From Dasyornis broadbenti (Eukaryota > Chordata > Aves > Passeriformes > Dasyornithidae), in assembly GCA_013397935.1 (NCBI GenBank), contig VZRN01004715.1, positions 450,964 through 514,963 of the forward strand: a DNA stretch of 64,000 bases. The letters run 5' to 3'. Made by a program: the position numbers and the translations under genes. The notes under the pieces were generated by a model that was given only the letters and a program-made list of their open reading frames with translations, did no database searches and was not told the origin of the DNA. Of the stretch, positions 50,971 to 60,645 are shown in pieces (positions within the stretch are counted from its first letter, which is position 1; every line of letters starts with the position of its first letter).

Positions 50971-51001
50971 AATAGGATAGGATAGGATAGGATAGGATAG
51001 A
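50971..51001. repeat. (GGATA)n pentanucleotide microsatellite
   Basis: AATAGGATAGGATAGGATAG... holds nearly six identical copies of the pentamer GGATA. It sits exactly where the inverted CR1 tail (CATAGAAT-like repeats) should be in the element that follows, so it probably arose by mutation and slippage within that tail. Confidence 0.9.
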
Positions 51002-51250
51002 ACATTTTCAATTAGGAGATACCTACAATGATCATATAGTCCAATTACCTTACCAATTCAGGGCTGACAAAAAGTTAAAGCATATTTTTAAGAGATTGCC
51101 AAAATGCCTCTTAAAAACTGACAGGCTTGGGACCTCAAGCACCTGTCCAGGAAGCCTGTTCCAGTGCTTGACTGCAGTCTTGGTAGAGATATTGTTCTTA
51201 TTGTCATCTGAACCTCCTCTGATGCAGTTTTGAACCATTCCCAGGAACAA
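50972..51250 (-). mobile_element. CR1 LINE, 3' end fragment (antisense, different subfamily)
   Basis: Landmarks of a CR1 subfamily differing from the 50.0-kb copy: 'tgacaaaaagttaaagcata' (51065-51084), 'agattgccaaaatgcctctt' (51094-51113), 'actgacaggcttgggacctc' (51118-51137), 'ccaggaagcctgttccagtg' (51147-51166), 'aacctcctctgatgcagttttgaaccattccc' in parts (51211-51242). The tail end is the microsatellite at its left edge. The 5' truncation is near 51250. Confidence 0.87.
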
Positions 51251-54200
51251 TAAACTACAGGAAGAAGAATGAAAGTCAACTTTGCTTGAGTTCTAGAGCT
51301 AAGAAATCTCAGTTCTACTCCATACTTGTTTATTCTATCCTGTTATTATCCTAAAAAAATTTATTGATAACTTTTTTCTGTTTGGGGCTTTTTCCCTCTC
51401 CAGACGTAAGGCCTGAGGCAAATAACTACAGAAACGAAATGGATGAAGTTCAGGCAAAATAATTTTCAGCCATTTGAAAGTTGGTAATGAATGTGAAATC
51501 TTAAATGAGCAGGATTCAGAAATTGTGTTTAACAGCACAAAATCCTGGCTTAGAGAAAAAAATCTATTTTTCTCAAAGGAGATCTCTGAGACTGGAGAAG
51601 TAGAATCTGAGGACATTAGTTATTTCTTAATTGTGTTTGCTATGCAGTACCTTAGAAAAGCTGATGCAGTGGTATCACAGCAATGACATTTTATATATTA
51701 CGACAGTCTGAATAACCAGTAAGCTGGTCAGCAAACTATTGTGGAACTAATTTTGCTTTTAGACAATTACATAAGCTATAAAATCACTTTTTAAAAAGCA
51801 TAATTCTATCCATGTCTGTTCTCTGCTGCGAAACAATATTTTCTATACATTGATTCGACATTGCTCACGCCTCATCTGATAAAACGAGACAACATAAGAT
51901 GCTCACTGAAGGGCACCATCGATTGCATATTTTACTTTCAAAAATGTAGTGGCTGCAGATACTGACACAATACTGGTATGAATCTCTATGTGCAGACACT
52001 GACTCACAGAAATACATTTTATATCAGATCATTATTTAAAACTATTAATTCTGAGAGAGCTTGTCTTAGGTTAATTTTAAAGATCCACGTGCCATCACAT
52101 TATTTTGTGTATATATAGTGGTCTCTTATTAACCCTTCTGAAATGCTAATAGACAATCTAAACAGCTTAACTTGTCTCATTTTTAGATAACAAAAGGATT
52201 AAACCATTTGGAAGAAGGCAATTTTCCTTTGATGTGAAAACAGAGGAACCAAAACAGATTTCATTGAAAAAATATGGAGGTAACACCTCTTGATCTCTCT
52301 GGGCAACATTCCAGTGAAATCATAAAATTAGTTTCTTACTACTTCCAAAACGTTGTGGAAAAAACCGAGTGAATAAGCTTTCCTGATCAAACTCATAGGA
52401 CTAGTGTAGTCAAATATTACCGCAGATGTGTTAATGAGACTTAGCATTCAGAACATACAGTAAATCCCCATTCCCTGAAATGAACCAATTAATGAAATGA
52501 AACTTTATAAAATGGAACTTTATAGGCTAGTATATAGACTTTGTAACAGCACAATTCCTTTTGGAATTCTTGTGTTTATTAATTGTGTGATCAATTGTAT
52601 GATCTCAGTTGTATGATCTGGGGTTGACTGAGAAGATATATTGTCTTGAATTAGTACTAGCTTTAAATCCGTAAAATTTAGGGAACTTGTGGCATTTTGT
52701 TTTCCTGTCTTCATGTAAGGCTTTCTGCAACATAAATAACAACTGGAGATTTGTTTCAATATGTTGAAAATGTTTTAATAGAACTAATTTCTTCTACAGA
52801 AGAAGAAAGTGAGCCCAGAAGAAAATGGTTGTGCAGTAAATTTATCTTTGGATTTTTTGTTTTATCAGTAATGCCTTCGTTGTGTAGTTCTTGGCATCTT
52901 TTCTGTCATGAATAACCCCACACTCATTTTTATCCTATTTAATTATCCACTGTGGCTTAAAACATAATCAGCATTAAACCAGCTGTGCAACCTTGAAAGA
53001 ACACCATTTCAGTAATACGTTGATAAAAACAGAGCAAGCAAGCTATTAATTTTAATAGAAGCCCTCCCTTCTGGCTATAGCCCAGACACCATTTCAGATC
53101 CATATCCATTTATCGCCAAGTACCATCCCTGGTGCACTCATTATAGCAATAGATTCCATTCATTTCTGACACTGTGACTAGCTAGATGACTATCCTGGGC
53201 CAAAAAGGTCACCTTTGAGGTGAGTGTTCCCTACTAATACAGTGAAATGACCTGTGGAAACACTCATCAGTAGCAGAAGGAAACGTATGTGGTAAATAAT
53301 GAAGAAGCTTAACATAATTTCAAAATTGCTTGTCAAGAAAATTCTGCAAGGAGATACTTATATCTGCAAGATACAAGACACTTAATGCTGCAAGAATCTT
53401 AATCACTCCATACTGTCAGTTAAGAGTTTTGGCCAGAAACTTTAACTGCTAAAAAAGTCAGAAATTAATAACTGCATATATCCCCTGATTTCCTAAGCTG
53501 CCAGGATATAACAAGAGAAGTCTTAAATTGAATACCTGGATTCAGACTTGAATTCTCCTATGACACATTAAAAATCTGTATCTATAAGTGCTGTTATTCA
53601 ATGGGCTAAACCTAGTGAAGCTGCATTAAGGATAAGCAAAATTTGAAAGAATTTTAGCGTTTCCTCTTTATTGGACACAAATACCAGCCATTCTGGTGTA
53701 ACCTTTACTCATGAGCACTTTATCTCAAGTTCATGTTCCTTACCAGGCTGATCTACCAGATATGTGCACAAAGAACTGATGTTAGAGGTAACAGTCCAAT
53801 CAAAATTTCCCTTACTACCACTTACAATCACTACATTTGTGCCACAAGGAGTATGCGCTGAGAAGTCTCTGAACTTAGTAACCTGCCAGGCCTGTTATAC
53901 ATCACGCAAGAGTTTATGCAGCCTTGATCATAACACTTCAGTCTTCACTCGGGTGAGCAGGAAACTTGAGAAAGTAGTGCTGATAGGTTTACAGGATCTG
54001 TACTTGGTTTGCTTTGTATGGTGGAACTGCTGTAATCCTCTTATTTAGGGAAAAACACATTTAATTCTGAATGTTCTGCAGCCATAATAAAGCATGGATG
54101 TACTCACTCACTATACTATTATATTATACTATTATATAAATTCTATATAGTGCATAACTTCTATATACCTATATATATTCATTTATATAAAATCAAACAG

Positions 54201-54474
54201 ATAGATTAGAGCAGATGCTGGAAATATTGAAGAATTTAATGTTAAAATAATATCACAGCTGCAAACATCACCTCAAATGAATCTTTCTCAGTGAGATGAT
54301 TTTAAGCAATCTAGGTGTTTTAGATACATGTTTTTCATTAATTTGAACACAAGCTTTATGGTTAAATCCCATAGCATACATTGAAGATAAGCTTAAAAAC
54401 AAAGCTTCTGTTACAGTCAGAATATAAAATGGAGAAAGTAAAAACTTTAAGACAAGAGAATCTGTGAAGAAGTG
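51251..54474. other. Unassigned AT-rich DNA, no gene seen
   Basis: No recognised transposon or exon. An almost pure A/T stretch with repeated CTATACTATTATA-like units lies at about 54108-54190. Frames of up to 94 codons lack known motifs. Confidence 0.55.
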
Positions 54475-54602
54475 TCCTATGCAGGGGCCAGGAACTGGGC
54501 CCTTGTGTCCAAGTGTCCTTAGGGTATCCTGCACAGGGCCACAAGCTGGACCAGGTGATCCTTTTGGGTCCCTTCCAACTCAGGAGATTCTATGACTCTA
54601 AG
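54475..54602 (+). mobile_element. CR1 LINE, 3' end fragment with partial internal duplication
   Basis: Sense-strand CR1 3' end: 'tcctgcacagggccacaagctggacc' in parts (54528-54552), 'aggtgatccttttgggtccc' (54553-54572), 'ttccaactcaggagattcta' (54573-54592), closing in a TATGACTCTA tail. The segment 54475-54510 (TCCTATGCAGGGGCCAGG...) resembles the start of the same block, as if the last 40 bp or so of the element were duplicated, or one CR1 end landed in another. Same subfamily type as the 21.0- and 28.6-kb copies. It directly abuts the CR1 ORF2 fragment downstream. Confidence 0.85.
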
Positions 54603-54605
54603 AAG

Positions 54606-55613
54606 GGTCAGGGGCATGATGCTCTCTGTTCAGGAATGGTTAGATCTGAATGAGTTGCCTCTGAATAACAGCCATGAACAGGCTGAAAGCCTGTGAGTGA
54701 AAATCAAGGACAGGACTAACAAGGGACACCTTGTGTTTGGTGTTAGTCACAGCCTCCCTGACCAGGGGCAGACTGTTGACAAGGCCTCTTTTTTCAGCCA
54801 CAGGCATCATGGCACTCACAAGCTATCATCCCAGCGGGGGATTGCAACCACCTGGAGGCTAGTGGGAAGGCAATACAGTAGGCTGTAGGCAATTTAAGAG
54901 ACTACTGGAGTGCACTGAACTCCTGGTCCAGGTATTGGAGATACTAACCCTGAAGAGAAGTGTTACTGGTGGTTGTGCTTGTCAGTGGGAATCAGCTCAT
55001 TAGAAAGATCAGAGGCAGCCTTGGCTATATAGATCACATCATGATTGAGTTTGTGATCTAGAAGAGCATGGGCCAGACAAGGAACAAAGTCAGAATCCTG
55101 AAATTTGGAAGATCAAACTCCTAGCTGTTAAAGGAGTTGGTGAACAAAATCTCTCATGAAACTGTCCTTAGACACAGAGGAGCTGACTGCAGTTGGCAGC
55201 TCTCTCAGAGTGAAAGAGCTCTCTATCCTGATGAGTAAGAAATCAAGCAGTGCAGGCTGAAAACCAGCATGACTGGGCAAGGATCTGTTCCTCAAACTGA
55301 ACAGTAAGAAAGAAGTAGAGTCAGTGGAAGCAGGGACAGGTGACCTGAAGAGAGTAAAGGAATGCAGTCTGGATGTGTAGGGATGGGGTAAGGAAAGACA
55401 AGGCACAGTTGGGACTGATCTTGGCAAAGGACATGAAGAATAATAAGGAGGGATTCTATAAGTACATAGGTCAGAAAAGAAAGGTCGTTGGTAAATGAGA
55501 AGGGAGAATTTGTGGCATCAGACATGGAGAAGGCTGAAGTATTCAATGAGTTCTTTGCCTCAAACTTGAGGCTTCTATGCAGCTTGATCTCATCTCTTAG
55601 CAGATTTCTGGGG
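54606..55613 (+). pseudogene. CR1 ORF2 pseudogene, endonuclease region to linker
   Basis: About 1 kb of CR1 coding sequence in sense orientation, broken by frameshifts and stops. Recognisable segments are 'KIKDRTNKGHLVFGVSHSLP' (from 54700), the C-terminal part of the APE-type endonuclease; the conserved GDFNH site, where the DNA 'gggggattgcaaccacc' (54836-54852) reads GDCNH in its own frame, so Phe is changed to Cys; 'GFYKYIGQKRK' (about 55451-55483); and 'NEKGEFVASDMEKAEVFNEF' (55494-55553). In full-length CR1 the encoded protein nicks DNA and reverse-transcribes the element. This piece stops before the reverse transcriptase domain, then ends in A22. Frameshifts lie between the segments (for example just before the GDCNH site), and in-frame stops occur, including one after 'GQKRKVVGK'. 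It cannot make a working protein. Confidence 0.88.
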
Positions 55614-55635
55614 AAAAAAAAAAAAAAAAAAAAAA
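55614..55635 (+). repeat. A22 tract at the end of the CR1 ORF2 fragment
   Basis: Twenty-two consecutive A directly follow the CR1 coding remnant and about 55 bases of unrelated-looking sequence. CR1 elements normally end in a short tandem tail, not poly(A), so this is either an expanded simple repeat or the trace of an atypical insertion. Confidence 0.85.
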
Positions 55636-55934
55636 CATTATTAAAAAGAAGGAACAATCCATTGAGTGTTGATTTGGTTCCTGTGTATACTACCAAAATA
55701 ACCAAAAAGTTAAAAGGGCCTAAGGCAAGAGTCATTATCACATCTCCTTGTCTGTTTTCTGTGAGCTTTCTCACGTAAATTCTCTACCAGTTGCTCCACT
55801 CTGAACTGGTTCCTTCACTGGGGAAGTGCTGGTATTATTCCTGGAGAAAGAAAACAATATCTATCTCAGAGGGTCAGTCTCTGGACAAGTTACCGCTCGG
55901 TGGCTCAAATTCTTTAACAGCTTGGACCTGATAT
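55636..55934. other. Sequence between the CR1 ORF2 fragment and the ERV pol remnant
   Basis: No clear assignment. On the minus strand it lies downstream of the retroviral reverse transcriptase remnant and may hold more decayed pol, but I see no diagnostic RNase H or integrase motif. Confidence 0.4.
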
Positions 55935-56415
55935 TTTCGCAGGTGCACTCTGAAATTCTATTTCATTAAATGCTTGCCACACTGCTGTTGTTACTTCTTC
56001 TACATTTTCAAGGTATCTCTGACTAATTTCATTTCCGGAGAAGTTCAACAAGCACAGTCTGTGCTGTGGGGGATGAATGCTTATACCTCTGAGGCAGTCT
56101 GCTTAAAGTGTATTGTCCTCCCTTCCAGGTAAGTACCAATTGAGCCTTGTCATGTTTCCAGCATGGAATCACAAAGGATCTATCTTTTACATCTAGTGTT
56201 GCTGCTCTCTGCATTTGAGTTACCAGTTCCAGAAAATTTAGCACAGCAGTGGTTAAAGGAACAGCATCATCATTCAATTGCCTGTAATAAACTGGCCAGG
56301 TAAGAGAATTAGAAAGGGAGTGTGAAACCACCCTGACAATGCCCAAGAACACGGGTGCTTGTATTGTGGCTGTTAGGTTTGCCGTGTTGGGTGCTGCAGC
56401 TGTTAGTGGAGCCAA
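55935..56415 (-). pseudogene. Endogenous retroviral pol (reverse transcriptase) remnant
   Basis: The minus-strand translation shows reverse transcriptase landmarks in order: 'NSLTWPV' (substrate-side N/I-WPV block), 'YYRQLNDD' (DYRxLN block), 'TLDVKDRSFVIP' (motif A, with the Asp of LDV kept), 'LTWKGGQYTLSRLPQRYKHS' (motif B region; the LPQG glycine is Arg). A stop follows at about 56029. Beyond it, in another frame, 'VTTAVWQAFNEIEFQSAPAK' recalls the sequence that normally lies after the YxDD catalytic loop. The YxDD loop itself is missing, so there is an internal deletion as well as a frameshift and stop. It cannot be active. In an intact virus this domain copies viral RNA into DNA. Class assignment beyond 'avian ERV' is open; the LPQGYKHSP-like motif B is the main clue. 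Confidence 0.8.
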
Positions 56416-57170
56416 ATCAGCTGTAATTTCAGAAAATCCATTTACTGCTGCAGCAAAAATTCAGCACTGTGATACACCAGCAATTCTTTATTTAGAGACC
56501 GTAAGTGCCGCTCAGAGCAAGTGCTCTGCAGTCTCTGGATTTCTTTTAGGGTTAAGATTAGCAGGCATCTGCTTCTCACTCAAGAGCCATAAATTAACCT
56601 TATCAGTTTGGCAGAAAACACTTGCTCCACTTACTCCAGTGATTTTAGCTCTTTGCCGTCTGGGTAGTAAACCCAGCTCCCCAGCAGCCCACTGCATTAC
56701 TACTGATTGGATTTCAATCTCACTTGATCTATGGCCAAACATTGATATCTTGGTAGCTGCATATGACACTGTTTTAATAGCAGTTTGTTGTCCCAGAAAA
56801 TCATTTGTGGTTTTAGTTTTAATTAAAGAGTCGCAATGTTACTTTCTCAATATCAGATGGCAATGCAAACTTCCTCATGATCAGATGTTAATGCCAAAGT
56901 TACGTCTTGCTCTTTATCAGAACAACACATCTGTAAACTTTCTCCAAACCCATTCATTGGACACAAAAAATCTGAGTTACAAGACTGTGTATTGGGAAAT
57001 GCTACAGAAATGTTCCACATCCTGCAATTCTTCCTGTAACATTCTCTCATGCATATCCCAAAACTGCCTGAAGCCTTCCAAGGCAATCACGCTCAGCAGC
57101 AAGCAGCCTCTCTGCCTGCAGCCTCTTCTCCTATTCCTCATTTAATGGCATACAATTCTTTCACCAAATC
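55935..57170 (-). mobile_element. Internal fragment of an endogenous retrovirus
   Basis: The lower-coordinate part is reverse transcriptase (next entry). The part upstream on the minus strand (57170-56420) is open over long stretches in several frames and GC-richer than its surroundings, as expected for gag-pro sequence of the same provirus. A minus-strand frame at 56769-56512 includes 'AKITGVSGASVFCQ', loosely like the flap region of a retroviral protease (T/S-G-V-x-G). A frame at 57086-56853 is Cys-rich and not assignable. No LTR is attached on either side. The 268-codon plus-strand frame across this region (56339-57145) is antisense and has no known domain. Boundaries are approximate. Confidence 0.6.
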
Positions 57171-57384
57171 TTATAAAGGTTGTATTATTTTATCTTCAGA
57201 TTTCTGAGTAACTAATCACTCTTTATGTGTTGTTTAGCCCCAACCAAAAAGCAACCTCTTTCAGATCACAAAGTAGTTGCGAATTCCTCCTTTCTGTGCT
57301 TATTGTGTGGCTTATCTTATGTCACAATCCTTCTGTGTCCTTGACAGTGTTTTAAGACAGGTAACTATATTCTTTAAGTGTTTA
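57171..57384. other. Spacer between ERV remnant and CR1 3' end
   Basis: About 210 bp, unassigned. It may hold decayed retroviral leader or gag sequence on the minus strand, but no primer-binding site or LTR end was recognised. Confidence 0.4.
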
Positions 57385-57562
57385 CAACACTGGAACATGT
57401 TGCCCAAAGGAGTGGGTGAACGATCCTTGGAATTATTGAAGCACAGGTTTGATGGAGCCCTGAACAATGGGATCCTCTGGGTGGCAAACCTGGCCACGGT
57501 GAGTGGTGTTAGAACTAGATGATCTTTAAGGTCCCTCCCAACCCAAGTAATTCTATTATTAA
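57385..57562 (+). mobile_element. CR1 LINE, 3' end fragment
   Basis: Sense-strand CR1 3' end: 'acaacactggaacatgttgc' (57383-57402), 'ccaaaggagtgggtgaacga' (57403-57422), 'aggtttgatggagccctgaa' (57446-57465), 'tagaactagatgatctttaa' (57510-57529), 'ggtccctcccaacccaagta' (57530-57549), then a short ATTCTATTATTA tail. It belongs to a subfamily different from the 54.5-kb copy. Confidence 0.9.
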
Positions 57563-58495
57563 ATTAGATAGGAATATAAATTTTATTTTGTCATGTTTGT
57601 TAAAATCTAATAATGAGCACCCATTTCTAATGGAAGAACAAGGAAAAGCTTTACCAGGCCTATAATTTTTTGTGATTTTACACATGTTGCAATTCTGTTT
57701 ATTTACAGATTAACTAAAAAAGATTTGATCCTTCTGCAAAGGTAACTAAGAAGAAAATTCTGACCCTTCTAAGTCTCCTGTAAACTCCTGTATTAATAAG
57801 CAACACCTTTTCACTCTGAAATTCTTGGGTACCTTGAGTTCTGGCTGTATGTGTAGCCAGAGGTGCTAAGAAAAAATCACAATACTCTGATAAAAGCTGA
57901 GAGGAATCTATAAAGTAAAAGGTTTTGAACACATTAAGGATTTTGATGCTGTAACTGTTCTCTGAATCAAACCAAGTGTAAAACACAACAGTGAACACTT
58001 CTTTATAAACCACACAAATATTAAATACTTTCCCCATGTATTTGGTACAACTGCTTTTTCCTGTCTATTTCCCCACTTCATAAAGAGCATTACTGTCCCC
58101 AAAGCTGTGTAATTGACTTTATAGACAGCTTAAATTCAATTCTGATGCTTAAAGCATTTTGGAATAGCTCATTTTCAAATCACAGGATGTACTGTTGGTC
58201 TCAGCTAGGTTGACACAGAAATGCAGGGATTTGTCATGACTAGTTTTGATGTGATCTGTTTACGAGCTGTAATGAAATGGCTGCTAAGATGAACAATGTC
58301 CTCAGGCTGAGAACTGTAAGCAACTAGTGCAATTGTCTTCCTAGCCAAACAGCAGGACGTATTTCCTGATGAACTCTACCTTATTATGCTCCTATTATCA
58401 GAGTAGACTGATATGTTACAGGAAAAGAGACAACTGAATACACACAATTCATTGTTCCTGACACATTTTTGAAGAGATGATCTCTATGGTATCTC

Positions 58496-58514
58496 TTTTT
58501 TTTTTTTTTTTTTT
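58496..58514. repeat. T19 homopolymer
   Basis: Nineteen consecutive T, an A19 run seen from the minus strand. No attached retroposon was recognised. Confidence 0.82.
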
Positions 58515-60628
58515 CTAAAATATCTCAATCCAATGAATTTTAGAGACTGACCAATACCTTTCCTTTTTGCATTTGTAGTCAGAGTTAGTTGGAGTACATA
58601 TGGATCTTATCCTTCATGTTTTTGTGCTAAACATGTCTCCAAAATATTATACATAAGAAAAGGTTACATCAATTTGATCAGATTCAAGTTTTACGTCTCT
58701 ACTCCTGAGTGAGACAAGTAGGTTTTATCCCATTTTATAAAAATAGCTAATAGGATGTTGCAAGGGAGAATAAAAAGAATTGCTGAGAAAGGAAACAAAC
58801 CCAGCACTCCTCAGTTGTTGTTCCATACATGCTATCCACTGTCATCCCAACTGATACCCACTGATTGACTGGCATTACTAGAGCTTTATGTTGCGTGTTG
58901 TGGGTCAGCCTCTGGACTGGACTGAAGTGGTGCAGATCCAGAGATTTGCCGTAAGCTACAGTAGTGTATGAGTACTAAAGACTGGCCCTTATTGTCATTA
59001 AAGAACACTTTTTAAATGATGGAGGTACGTTGCTGTATGTCTGACTTCATGCCCAAATTTTGCTGATGGTTGTAACTGCACTACTTCCTTGTCTTGTCTC
59101 ATTGTCAGCAAAGTAATAGATTATATCAGCATAATAACATTTTAACCATGCATGTTTTCATTTTTGCATTTATTAAATATGTTCTAAAATGTAATAAACC
59201 ACAACAATAAATTTGGAGATGTGTAAAATCTACAGGTTGCTGGGGGATTTTTAAACCTGATGCAAATATATTTCAAAGTTGTCCTCACTCTTACATTTTT
59301 TTTTTTCTGCTTTGTTTTTTATTTTTAAGAGAGAGAATAGAAAGTAGGGAAAGAAATCATTCTAGTGAAAAATGCTGTTCCCTGTGTTGGGCACTTCCTT
59401 TGACAGTCAAATTCACCACACTTTTGTGCTTTTAATAAATATAATTACTTATTTATTTCCTTCCCATCATTACATCTTTTCAGTAAACTGTATTTAAGTT
59501 GCTGAAAAAGATTTATTTTTCAGCTTGCCATAATACTGATTATGCATGTAAATGCCTGAACAGTAGCACTTGCAGGAATATAAGAACCTCCTGTCAAACT
59601 ATAGTAATGTCATATATCTACATTACATAAGATCACAAAAATGCAGATTTTGTTTGGGTTCTTCTTAGAGGTACTTAATTATTGCAGAGTTTTTCTCAGC
59701 CATGGAAGTGCCTGCTTTGGGTTTGTGTCTTGAAAATAAAATTAAAACTAAATAAAGTGGAAAACTGCAGGGCACTATTAAAAATGAATATTTTAAAATG
59801 GGAAATGTTGATTAAAGAGAAAATAGTAAAATTAATTGTCCAGAAGCTGTGTAATAATTTCTAAACTTCATCCATTTAAAGCAAAAAAAATTTCTAAACC
59901 TATTTTTAATTGATTTTACTTACAAAATTTTAATGAATACAGATAATGAAGTAGAAAGGGATTTTAACATTTCCAACAGACATTTTGCATTTCCCACATT
60001 AGGCTAAGGAAAACATTGCATTTCTAATAATTTTTGTTCTTTCAAAATTAGAAGACAATCAAATTCATTTAGTAAAAATGTGACTAAAGATATAAAAGAT
60101 ACATGAGTGATATTTAAGGAATATGTAATAACATTAGTTTCAACATTGAAAATGCTGAGAAAAACAATACTATTTTTCAACACTATTGAAAAGTATTTCA
60201 GTGCTTCCATCGTAAAAGTTACTAAAAGAACTAAAAAACTGCGTGGACAAGAATATTCTAAGGATTACTGGGATAAAATTCTTAACTTCTAGATAAAAAG
60301 TAATAAAAATCAGTTTTCTTTTTTTTGTTTTTTTTTTTTAAGCAAGTAAGGCTGCATTTCAAAGAAGGAAACCACTTTAAAATGTATTTTGATAAATGTG
60401 AATTCATGCTTCTTTGATGAGAAATTGTTCATTCACTATCCACTAAAACCTTAAGTCCTCCTTAGTAAATTTAGTTCTTAGTAATAATTGTATTCACTTG
60501 ATCAATATGGATTTTATCCTTTCATGGAAAATAGATTAAGTATTTCAACACATTGATTTTTTTCCTATATAACACTGAAAGATATAAAACATTTTTGTAA
60601 GAGAATCCTAAATTTTAAATTGTATTGG

Positions 60629-60645
60629 TTTTTTTTTTTTTTTTT
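60629..60645. repeat. T17 homopolymer
   Basis: Seventeen consecutive T after 'ttgtattgg'. No attached element recognised. Confidence 0.8.

Noticed and set aside
50982..51250. Minus-strand frames of 63-66 codons
   Set aside because: They fall within CR1 3' untranslated sequence.
56140..56155. CAGGTAAGT-like splice donor
   Set aside because: It lies on the plus strand within the antisense of the retroviral reverse transcriptase remnant, with no upstream exon.
56339..57145. Longest open frame in the window (268 codons, plus strand)
   Set aside because: It lies antisense to the retroviral remnant on the minus strand, has no recognisable domain, and is explained by the GC-richer retroviral sequence it mirrors.
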